The position numbers and the translations under genes were made by a program. The notes below the pieces were generated by a model. The model was not told the DNA's origin, did not search any database, and worked only from the letters and a program-made list of their open reading frames with translations. From Siphonodentalium dalli (taxonomy: Eukaryota > Mollusca > Scaphopoda > Gadilida > Siphonodentaliidae), in NCBI GenBank assembly GCA_032622095.1, contig CP136063.1, positions 88,949,980-89,013,979 on the forward strand: DNA of 64,000 nt. The letters are read 5' to 3'. Position 1 is the first letter of the stretch; each line of letters opens with the position of its first letter. This document shows positions 39,170 through 52,329 of this stretch, one piece after another.

Positions 39170-40425
39170 ATAAAACAGTTCACATGCACCAAGGCAAACA
39201 CAATTGAGTCACATTCTATTCGACGATTACCTATCAATTACCATTCAATTAAACGTTAATTGAATGGATTGTGGTGTTACCTATTCCTGTTGAATAATTA
39301 GTCAAATGTTCGTTGACAATCGGCTCACTTGCGTCTGCATTTATCAGCATTGATAAACCATTTTGTGTCCGAATTTGAGAACGTTTTATACTGATAACGT
39401 GTTTCTTGATAAAACAGATTCTTCCTTGTGACAATAAACTGTTTCAGCTGTTTAGGTTATTGTTCGCCTTGTTGTCATAATGGAATTATCTTTCAGAACA
39501 CAGGAGACAATGTGCCGGTAGTGTTCGGACTCGGAAGTGAAACTATTCCACATTGCATGAAGTTTGTGTGATGAAATATCACCGGCATTCATAACAAAAG
39601 ACGTAAGCAAACCTGTGTATAGTGCCTGTATTTTCCGCGCACATGCATGTATATGTGAACAGTTTGTGAAATTTTCTCAATGTATCATTCTAAAGATCAT
39701 TACGTGATTATTGTGGATTATACAATCGAAACAGGTTTGGATCTCGTTCTGTTTACTTCCTAATCACCCGCCCCTCCCGACAAACAAAAACATATTCAAC
39801 AGAAAGTGTTGGGCCCCCATCCATGCAGACCACCCCTATACATTTGTCCGCTAATAATGGATTGATCCGTGTTTTATTGAAACAAACCTCAGCCCAAAAT
39901 TTACTCGACGGGGAAGTCGTGTTATATTGCCATCGGTTGCTATAACGTTTTGAGACACATAGTGCAGCTAGTAGATTCATCCACAGTGAATACTCGCGAG
40001 GTGACATTTCGAATTTCATTTTCCAGTAAGCGCCGTAACTTTGGGTGCGCCGAATATTCTTATCACTTGCAAGATTCAGAACAACCACATGAGCTTATTC
40101 TGATTTACCACATTCAGGATTATCTGGACCAGCTTCCCTCTCTTCATCTGATTAATCTATCTCGCTCACACTAACAAAGCAGTATACAATTCTCGGGAGA
40201 ATGGTCCCACTAATCACAAATTTCAAACAATACATTATGCCGGTGTCCAGCTCATGATTTTGCCCCAAAAGCGGGGAAATCTTATCTTTTTTCTTGACAA
40301 GCGTCGTTCGTGGTAGCATATGGTATAATTCATCTGCTATATATGGGATTTGATCATCATCATTCTTGCGAGATCAACTAGAAAAGTACACAGTCGATGA
40401 GTATACTAACGTTCAAAAGATCCTA
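39170..40425. other. Unassigned stretch
   Basis: Frames of about 75-110 codons overlap on opposite strands at 39753-40174. Neither shows a family signature, splice-bounded exon or signal sequence that I can defend, so I do not call a gene. Confidence 0.4.
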
Positions 40426-40429
40426 TCTA

Positions 40430-41135
40430 TCTACGTCTTTCTCAGCTTTGGTGACCTGATGGGGATCACAGCATGCACAATGGTTAAGCTGTTCGGGATC
40501 TCAAAATGTTAGTTGGATGTCCAATATCTCAAAACGTGGCTTATGGTGTCCGGCAACCCAAACGTTGGTCGGTGACTGTGAAGCTATCTGTCATCTTAAA
40601 ACGTTGATAATGGTATTCAGGATCTTAACACGTTGGTCATGATACCCAGGTCATCAAACTGGTTAGGGCATCCAGAATATAAAAACAAAACACCAGTTTT
40701 TGGCGATTCTGGATATACTAGGGAATCCCTACTTTGATAAGCTCTTATGCTAACAAAGTTCGCATGCCTTCGTTGGTTGGAATATCGAATACATCAAGAC
40801 ATTGATTTGGATAAACAGGATTCCAAAAAGATTAAGGACCTCAAAACGTTGAGGACGCATATGGAACCCAAAAGTTCGGATCGTGAAATATGGCAATCCA
40901 AGATTTTTAAAAACGCTGACTAGGGTATCCAAAAATCTCGATTCCTGACGGGACAACCGACAATTAAAAACGATGATTATGATGATGTATTACAACAAAA
41001 CGCTTAGGTTATATAAGGCGCGCAATATCATTCAGCGCTGATGAGGGGTGATCTCTACATATTGATATGGGTATCCATGATTCCAAAAACAGTGATTCTT
41101 GTATCCGTGGTGTTTATATACACAAAGTTAACGAT
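40430..41135 (+). repeat. Degenerate ~35-bp minisatellite
   Basis: Units with the core ATCTCAAAACGTTGGT and a GG(T/C)ATCCAGGAT linker recur with drift (about 40497, 40528, 40570, 40598, 40627, 40660 and onward). The overlapping short frame at 40750 is part of it. Confidence 0.6.
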
Positions 41136-41866
41136 TGGCTTTGTACATTGAGGACACGAAGACGCATGTTTGCGATGCACACATATATAGTATAGTATAG
41201 TGTGTGTGCTTCAATGCACTATGGGTTTTTTTGATAGAATATAAATTTTAAGTACAAGACAGGATGGATGTCCACATGCATGCTTCTTGCCCTACATTAA
41301 TACTATCATCATTCCAGAGAATAGCAATTAAATGTGCTGCAGATGATTGTCGATTGTTGATCAATCAGTTAGTCGCCCGCGGGATCCCAGATTTCCGATC
41401 CGCTGCTTCCTTGAGTGATATTCAAGTTGTATGCAATAACATGTTCCATCGATCGTCTCCGGGTAAAGAGTTCCACAGGTATACATCCTGTGGACCCTAG
41501 ATCAATACGACGCACACCTGTACGATCTATACGACGGTGCACCTGGGAATATCTACAACTGATACCCGGGATTAGCTGGATCGCAGACTATATATTTCAT
41601 TCAGTTACTTCTCTGGTTTCTTTCTGATATCTGACCCATATGTTTTCTTTCTTTGATCTTTGTGTTGTCGTGTCTTGGATCTCTTGGGACAGTGACTTAA
41701 TGCATGGTTTAAGATTGTCATCGAGGTGAGTGTGCTATTTGATGATTGTCATTTTCAACACAATCATACCCATTACATCTACTATAAATCCAGACAACCT
41801 GACTGCTTAATCCTTTCTACACTAAATTATCACTCACGGGTAGATATATCTTAGAGTATGTTCGGA

Positions 41867-41910
41867 TAATAAGTTCAAGAAACGACCGTCGTATCTTGAA
41901 CTTATTATAA
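41867..41910. repeat. Small hairpin
   Basis: ATAATAAGTTCAAGA pairs with TCTTGAACTTATTAT around a short loop with ACGACCGTCGT. Confidence 0.7.
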
Positions 41911-42189
41911 CAGTTCCCTCAAATAATTAGGGACTCCCGCACTTTAATATCTTTCGTCAGCTTATTTTCTTGAAAAACCTCCAGATTAACAATAGACCAT
42001 TCATATTATTTTGTTTATAACTGAGTGGGAGAATCCATTTAGTATAGAACAGGTTAACTTATTCTGGATTATAAGGTGATGCTGATGTGACATTTTAACC
42101 TTAGATCCTCACGACTGGAACTTTGAAACGTCTCATGTAACTATAGTTTGAATTTATAATAAACTTGACATCATATCTGTACTAAAGAT

Positions 42190-42720
42190 AATGATTTATC
42201 ACATGATTAGCCCATAAACCCAGCCTCATATTTTTGTAAGCCACACGTGTATTATCTGCACACACCGTTACGTAATAGCTTAGCGCAACGATGACGATGT
42301 CAATGTCGGAACTTTATTATTATGATATTAATTAGAATATAATTATGATCTTCGATTTGTTTTATCTGTGAGATAAACATGAGTGATAAGGGTGGTTGAA
42401 AAATTTTGTCAACACGAAAAGACACATTTAAAATGGAACCATATTTTTTCTTGAAGGTGTCTTTACTTCCTCTTTGGTTGTGGATAAGGAAACCAATATT
42501 ATTGTTGTATTAACCCCAGCCGTTTCGAGATCGTTTTTCCTTGCTAAAATGTGATTATGTGATAAAATTTATCTCAAATTCGTCGCAATTCAATACGAAA
42601 TGTATTAACCTCGTCCACTAAATTCGATTCGAGTCTCGCTATAGCTCGACTCGAATCGAATTTAGCGCACGAGGTTAATCAATGTCGTATATAATTGCGA
42701 CTCATTAGAGAATCTATATA
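42190..42720. repeat. Interspersed repeat R1, copy 2, with internal hairpin
   Basis: Matches 6130-6570. At about 42605-42682 it has a ~32-bp-arm hairpin (ATTAACCTCGTCCACTAAAT, TCGATTCGAG and their inverse) that is only partly present in copy 1. Confidence 0.62.
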
Positions 42721-44689
42721 TAGTTCAATTCCTGCAACAGGTACCCCGGGAAGAACTGCATGGGTAGAATACCACATACTTAATTTAGTATCACCGATGA
42801 TTTCTGTATGATGCTGATCCATAACAGTTTCTTTGTGCTTTGAGCTATGACGTTTTTTTTTTCCTGGGATAGCGACTTGATGCTTGGTTTAAGATTGACA
42901 TCACGGTGAGAAAGTAATGTGACGGATATTCTTATCATCATGATCGTATCCATTAATCCATTTCATTTTACAAACAATAAAACCACACATACCGCACTGA
43001 CTGGTCAACATGTTCTGGATTAAGGTGGTTAATAGTGTGACCTTTCCGCCGATTTTATGTCACTAATTTGAAATTATACTAGACAAACTTGACATCAGAT
43101 CTGAGCTAAAGATACTGATATATTTCAATTCCTGCAACTGTCCCACGAACTGCATGGCTGAAGACTGTCAACTTCAATCAGTATCTTCTCTGGTTTCTGA
43201 AACAGTATGATGCTGATACATACGTTTTATATGTGCTTTGAGCTGCAGTGTCTTGGGTCTCATTGGATTGGACAGTGATCTGATGGTTGGTTTAACACGT
43301 TCTGTACTAAATGTATTCTCCCACTCAGTTGAAAAGTGAACATCGGAAAGGCCTATTATTGATTTGGAGGGATGTTGTTGTGACAAAAGCAGTTGACAGA
43401 TAAATAAAAGTGCAGAAGGGGCACTATTTATTAACCTATGGTTTATTATCTGAACATTTTCTATTGGGTAACCACTCACCAATGATGCTTTTGTTTAGAA
43501 AGTGTTAATATCGACCCCACGGTGAGTGTCATTTGATGGAAGTCCTTATCATCATGATCGTATTTATTACATTTTACTACCAATAAAACCACACAGACCG
43601 CTGTAATCATAGTCATATATTTCAAATCCTGCAACTGATAGAAGAACTAGGTCCCAGACGATATACTTCAGATTCTTAATGATTTCTTTGTGTATTGAGC
43701 TAATGTGTCTTGGGTCTCATGGGACAGTGACTTAATACTTGATTTGAGATGACAGCAAGGTGGATGTGCCATTTATTTATGTCACTATCAACACAATCAT
43801 ATCCAGTATACGTAAATGTTAGTTGTTGCCAATACATCTCGACTGTACGCCGGCTGGTCAACATGTTCTGTGTATTAGGATGGCGTTGAGCTGTCTGAGT
43901 TGAATATTTGTTCACTTCACAGAAAGCTCAAATATATCATCACACCTGGAACTAATTTGCATTTATAGTTAATTGCATAGACACCATGTTTGAGCTGTGG
44001 AACTGGGTCGTTTGCTGGCTTCTTTATGATCTTGGACCATATAGCTTCTTTGTGTTGTGACATATATGTATACCTTAATTGTCTTGGACCTCCTGGGACA
44101 GTGACTTGAGGCTATATATTTCATTTAGTGTCTTCTCTGGTTTCTTTATGGTCCTGATCCATATGGTTTCTTTGTGTTATCAGCTACCTTATCTTGGATC
44201 TCCTGTGACTAACCCTGTAACAATTATTCTCCCGCTCTGTCCCAAAAACAAAAACATACCCCATAACTTTCTGCTGACGTTTCTTGCCATAATTATATTC
44301 TGACTTGATGCTTGGTTTGCATTTGAACTCACGGTGAGTAAGTCATGTAATTGATGTCCTTATCCCGTGTCTCATATCAGCATATCCATAGCTATTACAG
44401 TTTACTACGATAAAACCACGCAGACTGACCATGCACTGTTTGGTCAACTAGTTATATAGATTAGGTAAATGTTGTTGGCGGCATCTATATGCCACAATGG
44501 TTGAAGATATAAGCTGGCAGCCCATCGTGATATAACATGATAACGGCTGATATATACAAGATCACAAGAGCAGTATTCCTGTTTCGCAAGAAGATATGAT
44601 TAAGTATTTCGAGTGCAGCTAGCCCGGGGTTACCGAAAGGGCCGAACGACCCTCGCCCTCATGTCATGCTATTAATTGGAAACAGATAA

Positions 44690-45225
44690 ACAAAAACAAA
44701 AAATAATACATTTCTCGACTATTTCTTCTTCTTCCTTCGTTTGTTTGGTGGTTTCTCGGTTGATGATTTATCTTTGCAGCTTTTTCCGCGTTGTATTTGT
44801 CAATGGCCTTTTTTTAGGTGATTTTTACATGGCTATGATTTTCTCATGGCTTAATCTGATTCTTCCAAGAGCCGACACAATCTTGATGATGTTGATGTTC
44901 CAGACGTCTCGGGTTGGTGAAATTCCGGAGTCTTCGGTGTGGTCAAAAGCTCTGGTGGTTCATTTCTGCATGGACGAAGTCGGCAACAAGGATACCCGGC
45001 GTGAGATATGCGTCCCTGTCTCCGCTGGCCTCGATGGCCCCGGCGTCCCTGTTTCCGCTGGTGGTAGTGATGCCATCTGTGACATCGACGGGGCTTGTGT
45101 TCTTATCCGATTGTCAAGTGGGAGGGAGCTGGGCATCTCTCAGCTCCCTGTTTCCACCTGGCCCTCCTATCAGTGTCCCTGCGTCTTCTTGGTTCTGATT
45201 TATTTTTCTTTGTCTTGGTGGTGAA
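44690..45225 (-). pseudogene. Remnant related to the transposon ORF at 24989
   Basis: On the minus strand the DNA aligns with 25015-25230. Shared blocks include GAGCTGAGAGATGCCCA (against GAACTGAGAGACGCCCA), GTCGATGT, AGCGGAAAC.GGGACG and GTTGCCGACTT. The plus-strand frame 44676-45224 is antisense to it and not a gene. No intact frame remains. Confidence 0.45.
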
Positions 45226-46834
45226 GGCCCCAGACTGATGGGCTCCAGTCTGTCTCCCCAAGCCACGACCGTAGAGAGTTCTACATAATTACTTTATAGT
45301 GCAACACCATCTCCAAATCGGCCCGTATTGGCATTAGTAGAGGCTCTTATGTACTCCCGTGTGCACTTTGTGAAGAAATTTAGCGACTATGCCAATGACG
45401 TTGCTTGATATCTCAGGCACCAGAAAACAAATGTTAGACACCTTGGGGTCGCGACTGGGTGGATTTATGACGTCATCAAGATGGCCGCCATACACAATTT
45501 CACAGTATGCACTTAGTCCGTTTGATTAATATCTACTTGTAAATTTATTATAGAAATTTGATTATCTCACCACTGACGTGAAACTAATACTCCATACTTC
45601 CATTTGACCAAAAAAATGGCCACCAAAAACCAAGATGGCCACCAAAATGGCGACCGTAAATTCGGAAAATTGATGATTTTTCACACTTTCCTCTTGAATC
45701 ATTAACCGATGTTTGAAATTTGTAACGAATAAAGACCTAAATTTAAATAAGTTCTAGTATCCAACCATTTCTACAACATAATATGTCATATATCGGATCT
45801 CATTCCTGTCAGCTATCTTTAAAATGTGAATTCAAAAATGTGCTATGAAAGTTAACCAAAATTCAATTATATGCTTCTAGCCAAGAGTTGAACAGAAAAT
45901 AACTGAATTTGATGAAGATAATGTAAAAATGTTTTAAATATGTAAATTGCCATATAGTTACACTGAAAATAATGCATTTTCGTTTAAGATGGCGGCCAAG
46001 ATGGCTGCCAAAATGGAGAAATCACCAAAATCTGTCCAATTGTTATTAATATCACTCATGTGTTGGGGAAAAGTAAATATATGTGAATATGTGCTACTTT
46101 TTCGCGGACATCCATGGACTTATAGAATGATTTGTAAATTTGGTGAACCATACAGCTGCTTATACCCGAGAATTAAACAGAATTATACCACGAAAATTAA
46201 GTCAAATCATCTTCATGGCAGCCACACAAATTTGCAGAATGGGCACTGAGTGAGGAAGAAAATTTAACACAGAAGATGAAAAATATTTCTACGGCAATGA
46301 TAAAATTGCACCAAGCTTTCTTTTGAAAGAACAAGATTGATAAAAAAAAACCAAGATGGCTGTAAAAATGGCGACCGAAATATAGAAATGTGTTGAATTG
46401 TTACACATACCACTTACATCATTTTCGGTTATTTGTAAACTGTGGCGAGTAGGAATTGTCTTTGTTTTTATCAGTCATGACACCAAGTACTTTGGAAAAC
46501 ATATTATGCTGTAATTTGTGTCTAATTGTTGTCCATAATCCGAAAAATGCAAATTAAATAATTCGCTATGTAATTTCACAAATAAACTTGCTTCTCGAGG
46601 TCTAGATTAACATTGGACATAAATAGGCATAATAAAACAAACAAAAGTGTACACAGTTTTAAATATCGTTAGTGTCATTCAATTACACTCGACATTGATA
46701 TATTTGACCCAAGATGGTCGCCAGAATGGCCGCCAAAACTCACAGTTATAAAATGTGACAAATGTTTATATTCTCAAACGGCATTTAGCAAATGAGTTGG
46801 ATATATTCGCCCAATCTAAATTAGATACTATCAT

Positions 46835-49690
46835 GTTAAGGTATATTGTGACTATGTTTGACCAAACATAGTTTGTTTATAATCGAGAATATATCAGAAT
46901 GGACTCTTAGAAACCTAACATGAAATTGCCCAATATAATTTAAACGATCCTGCCCGTTTCCTGGGAAGGAAGTCAAACCAGATATGTGCTGACTATCATT
47001 ATAAGGGCATAACGAGTACTCGAACGCAAAAGAATCCCTGCAGTCATAATACAGACGGAAATCCAACTTTATGGCTATATTATTTCGTTTGGGGCAGATC
47101 TGCTTTATTCGTTGCCTATTCTTGATTAATTGTTGACCACGTTGATTTCGCCCGGCCACAAACATTTAGAAGATTCAGGAAAAATATCACACCTTGACTT
47201 CATCGAAGTCGAAGTTGCATTGCTATCATACTGCCACCGGGAAATATAATTGCTCAACTTAGAAATACACAGGCATTACATGTTAGTGCAAACATTATTT
47301 CGTATCTAATTATGAAACAGTTGTGTCTAATAAGATACAATAAGGGGAGATTGCATTGTTCAGTTTCTTGTTTTTGGCATATCTGTGTTTCATCACCCGA
47401 AATTCGTTTGAATGGTTGAGACATTGTCATACTTCTCAAGACGTGAGTCAGCACATGTACCACTCTTGTTACTTCGTCCAATAGATGGTCACATTGATGG
47501 TAGCCTAACTACAACCAACTCACCCCATCAACTACAGTTGAATTACAAACTCATCTCGCAAGCTAACAGAGCTCACCACAAAACTCTCCGACTGCATATC
47601 AGAGACTCCATATAGAATGTTTCTTTCGGTTGTGGAATGGAGAGTCCATAATACAGATTTAATAAATAAATGTCAATACGGCCGCTGACCTCATAGCATA
47701 TACACTGCATATTCACTTCGATGTAGTCTAACAGAACTGTGCACGTAACCGAGTTAATGCTTGTCAGTTTATGTTAGAATATGTCAAAACATCAGTATCG
47801 GGCAAAAATAGCCTAAGGTTTGTCATTCTCCATGTCGAGTCCAGCAAGTGACAATAACGGCACCTCAACTTCTTCCTGGTTGTCAACGAAACAATATCGT
47901 GAAATCAAAATGCCTATGCCTAGTGCCTGAATATTTAGTGATGAAATACCTCATCGAAACACCAGAAGCTCACCTTTGGTCCATGCCATATGATGGTGAA
48001 TCGAACTAATGTATACAGTGACGGGTCATCAAGATAATTTAATGAAACATTTATTAAGATTTCTTGCAAAACGTCCACATGTGGACATTCATTAGCATTA
48101 TACATCAACTGTTAGTTCACAGAAAGTAAAGATCTTCGAATCACAGAAACCCCGCAATCTCGAACGAAATCCTTTAATTGTCCATCGAACAAATGTAGTT
48201 TATAGAATTTGCTGGCAAACCGTACAACCATAATAGTCGGATCCACAAGTAGGCCAATAACAAGCTTGGAATATAGATACTGCGCAAAAGTTGGAAGTAA
48301 TAGATAACAATGTTATTCTTGAATTGAGAGAATATTGTGGATTGTTAGCTATTTGAAGAGTCCATAACTGAAATATACTTTAACTATTGCTCAGGAAGGT
48401 ATAATATTACAACGTTTAACGACCTGAGTTTTCTGCAGACCTGATTTCATTGTAGTGGGATATCAAATGTTCCTGTATAAAACATCTGGAAAGAATACTA
48501 CAAACTTTCCACCCAATAATAATACATGTACCCCAACATGTCGGTGAGTTGAATTGCCTCTACAGCCAAGTCGAACTGTGCATTGGTGCGAAAATTATTA
48601 TCAATTTTATCTGGAACATTGCCGATAGCCGATACAATTACAGAAATGCAGGCATTTAAAGAAAATTTGGTGTGAATATGTTTCTTGTATGACATTTTGA
48701 TGAGACCGCAAAACGCAAGCATGAAAGAACTTCGATAACACATGTGACAAATATGACATAAGTGCATAAGTTCTGCACAGGAAGAAGGGGGTCATACACG
48801 GAACGAACTTGTAGTATATGCGATATCCAGAAAACTATCTTTGTGGAACTCAAATACACATGTATACCAATTAAACTCATCATATGAGGCTATCTTCCTA
48901 TCCTAGCTCGATCAAAATCAGCCACGCTTTCGCAAATCTTGGGTCTGGAGTCAGTGAGTTGACCTATGAGCTGTCCAGAGCTCCACAACAGTTTCTGTTT
49001 TGGTACGAACCTGAACATAATTTATCTCTAGTCGCTATATATCGCATGTAATAAGCAGAGGTCTGGTAGAAATCCGCCGATGCGATTCTTCTTCGCAGAA
49101 GACAGATAGAGCTCACATCTGAACGCTCTCGTTTGGTAGTCTGCGACAAAGCAATTACTGTCATATAATCCCCTGATGCACACACAATATGAACTAGATG
49201 TTATTCAAGGACGAGCAATTGTAAAAAAATTCAGTTTCACAAAAGTATACCCTGTGTTTTCGTATATGTATATTAATAAGAACGAATCACACAAATATTA
49301 GCTCCTATTCTTATATTTGGACTTAGTATACACTAATTATTAAGCTTGTTAACATGGAAGATGTCTGTAATGTCAACGCATTATATGCCGCTACTGTTTT
49401 TTGGTACTGCATTGTGTGATGTTCATTCAATTAATTTCCGTGAGCAGCTGAATTTCGGTAGAATTGACTTAGTACGATGGCATTACATGAGCGATACGGG
49501 AGTCAAGTGAAAAATTCTTAGCCAAACCCCATAAGGGGGGCGATATCAAGGGGAAATAATTAAAGTATTGCTCAATACCGACAGCCTTATAGTTGAGGTA
49601 GGGATTTTTCTCCAGTCGAGTCACCCAAATCAGGACATTTCCGCTGTACATGTAATGATGGATGTAATCATCATATATTCAGATTTGGAT
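46835..49690. other. Unique centre of the 7-kb inverted element
   Basis: Several short minus-strand frames occur (for example 46836-47165, 48498-48767, 48964-49185). None shows a domain I can name, and stops interrupt any longer reading. If the element once carried a transposase, this is where the decayed gene should be. Confidence 0.35.
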
Positions 49691-51844
49691 ATTTTCAAAT
49701 AGGTCAACGTCAGATGAATTTATCTACTTTTCATGCTTTCTGTTTCCATTCTCATGAAATCTCGGATATAAGCAGCTACTGTTCGCAAAATATTCATATT
49801 GTATCAGATTGTATCAGCATTCCTGGCACTTTTGTCAACAGGGGAACAAATGTGTTTACCAGTAGTCACTGAAACCCACATTAGGAGCGTTATCAATGAA
49901 AACTAGCAAATTTGGATGATTTCTCCATTTTGGTAACCATCTGAGTCACCATCCTGAATTTAGATTCATGTGGATAATAATATCTTAATCTAACATATCA
50001 TGGTTGTCGAATGATTAGATAGTATAATTCATTCAAAATAAGGTTGCTAGTAGCCACCGATTTCAAACCGCTGTTAATAATTTAAGAGGCGAGTGTGAAA
50101 AATCATCAATTATTAGAATTTCGGTCGCCGTTTTGGGAGCCATCTTGGATTTTTAGGTCCAAATTGCACCGTCAAGAGGAAGTGTGATCCAATGGTATTA
50201 TTGGTCGTGAAACATAATCATTTCACTATCTAAATTTTACTCCCAGACTCAATGCCAACTCTGAAATTGTTCATGGTTGCCATTTTGATGATTTCATCTC
50301 ATTTTCGTCGTTTCATTCTCTCGAATTCTTGAGTATAAACAGCCATTGTTCACAAACTGTTCATATTGTTTCATATCTCCATGTTATTACGCCAACACGG
50401 AGCAAATATATTCACCTATATTAACTAAATCGCACATTAGGAGTGATATCAAAGAAACTTTGACAAATTTTAGTGATTTATCAATTTTGGCAACCATTTT
50501 GGTCGCCATCTTGAATACAGATGCACTTTTTTGGTTGTAATTATATGGCAATCTATCTGTTTAAACATGTTGCAAATGTTTGTCATCAAAATCAGCTATT
50601 TTCTGGGTAACACTTGGCTTGAATTACAAAATCGATATTTGGTAAAATTTCATAGCATATTTATGAATTCACATTTTGACGACATTTTGTAGGAATAAGA
50701 CCCAAACTATGACATATCATCATGGCCAAATGGTTAGGTGTTCAAATGTATTTAAAATTAAGTTGCTATTAGCCACAGATTTCAAACAACCGTGAATGTT
50801 TAACTCGTTTGGGACTTGATTCTTTTGAGAAAACATTACTCACAGACGAGATTGTTTGCAGAAATGCTCACTTTTATATAATTTTATAGCAATTTATGCG
50901 TTTATTCAATGTTGGGTCAGATCATTTGCCATGGCAGAATTCTCCGCGTGACAACTCATACAATATGAGTGATCATCCGCAGTCTATAAATTTTCTAGAA
51001 ATTTTGGGTAGATACCACCAAATTGCGACCGGTTACCATAGCAACACATTTTCGGAAATGTATGCGTTTGGGGCTGTAATTTCGCTATATGACGATACCT
51101 TTGCGACATTTTGAATCAAATATAAATTATTTCCAAAGTTAAATGATCCAGGAATATTTTGCCAACATCTGAAACTAGCCTTGCTAAAAAATCATCCATT
51201 ACCGACAGAGGGCGCCATTCAAAATGGCCGCCAAACCCCTTTTCCTAACGTTAAAATGCTTACTTTCATATCATTTTATAGCACTGTATGCGTTAATTTA
51301 ATGCTGGGTCAGACTATTTTCCATGACAGAATTCTCCATGTGACAGCTGATAATATATGGGTGATCATCCGTGATTTAAATCTTCCAAAAATTTTGTTTG
51401 GGTATATACCACCAAATTGCGACTGGTTGACATGGCAACCGATTTTCGGAAAATTATGCGTTTGGGGGCAGTAATTTCGCTATCCTTGATGTCTGCGTGC
51501 GACATTTTTAATAAAATGTAATTAATTTCCAAAAAATTGGATCCAGGAATATACTTAAATTGCTCTCGCGTCTTGTTCCTTCTGCTGAAGGGGTCAAGAT
51601 TCACCTGCCATGGTGATTGACAACCGAAACAAATGTCTACGCGTCTACAGCTTAGGCTACTGGGCGCCGCCATTTTGGAACAATGACGTCACGAATTACG
51701 GCACGGGACCCCCACGTGACGCCAAAAATAGGTTACATCTTCATGGACCCCTCACTGAGTGATCGGCCTATGTTGAATACATGATACTATGTGCAAAAAC
51801 ATTTAATTATAAAAGATTCATTCGCTGATAACAAGTGCAAGAAT

Positions 51845-51920
51845 GGAAAACGGATATATCCGTTTCCCGTCCTGTAGGTAATGTTTTGGGAAACGGATAT
51901 ATCCGTTTCCCGTCCTAAAC
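51845..51920. repeat. Twin palindromes (two direct copies)
   Basis: GAAACGGATATATCCGTTTC, a perfect 20-bp palindrome, follows GG at about 51892 with CCGTCCT after it. A copy with one changed base pair lies about 47 bp earlier (from about 51847). Both are followed by CCGTCCT. They lie in the right arm of the 7-kb element and have no counterpart in the left arm. Confidence 0.8.
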
Positions 51921-52329
51921 GAGTTAAGAGAAATCTGTGAAAATTCATCATTTTCCCGAACTTCGGTCGCCATTTTGGCGGCCATCTTGGTTAAATGTGG
52001 TCAATTTTTCTGCCAAAGTGAAGCCTGTTATCATAGTATCACAACAGTAGAGAAATATTATATTTCCTACCATAAATTCACTACTAGCTATTAATCAAAC
52101 TGATTCAGTGCCCACTCTGAAATGCTGGATGGCGGCCACCTTGATGAAGTCATAAAACCACCCAGTCGCGACCCCCAGGTGTCTAACATTTGTTTTCTGG
52201 TGCCCCAGAAATCAAGCAACATCATGAGCATAGTGGCTATATTTCTTCACAAAATGCACACGGGAGCCAAAAAATGGACATAAGAGCCTCTACTACATGG
52301 ATACTCTAACAATGGGCCGACTGGTAACC

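Larger units (their letters stand above)
41570..44460 (+). repeat. Diverged tandem array of a few-hundred-bp unit
   Basis: A block starting GTCTTGG(G/A)TCTC(A/T)TGGGACAGTG and containing CTTGATGC(T/A)TGGTTTAAGAT, TCACGGTGAGT and ATCATGATCGTATCCATTA recurs near 41671, 42870, 43246, 43705 and 44082. Fragments lie near 43513 and 44300. Copies start at uneven distances because of insertions, including R1 copy 2. No conserved reading frame is seen. Confidence 0.55.
45318..52320. mobile_element. 7-kb element with kilobase-scale inverted arms
   Basis: The left end (TCGGCCCGTATTGG, AGTAGAGGCTCTTATGT, AAATGTTAGACACC, GGGGTCGCGACTGGGTGG) is inverted at the right end (52130-52320). Similarity continues inward for over 1.4 kb on the left (to about 46830) and about 2.6 kb on the right (from about 49690), with insertions. 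Both arms consist of ~365-bp subrepeats, each carrying a CAAGATGGCCGCCA/AAATGGCGACC block (left near 45469, 45635, 45988, 46352, 46713). The layout suggests a large fold-back or long-TIR (MULE-like) transposon. No transposase is recognised in the centre. Confidence 0.68.

Noticed and set aside
39753-40174. Overlapping frames of 111 (minus) and 74 (plus) codons, considered as exons
   Set aside because: No conserved motif, consistent splice borders or phase partner could be found for either strand.
44676-45224. 182-codon plus-strand frame
   Set aside because: It is antisense to DNA homologous to the transposon ORF at 25 kb and has no family resemblance of its own.
46836-49185. Short minus-strand frames in the centre of the 7-kb element, considered as transposase exons
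   Set aside because: I could not identify a catalytic triad or any known domain; reported only as unassigned content.
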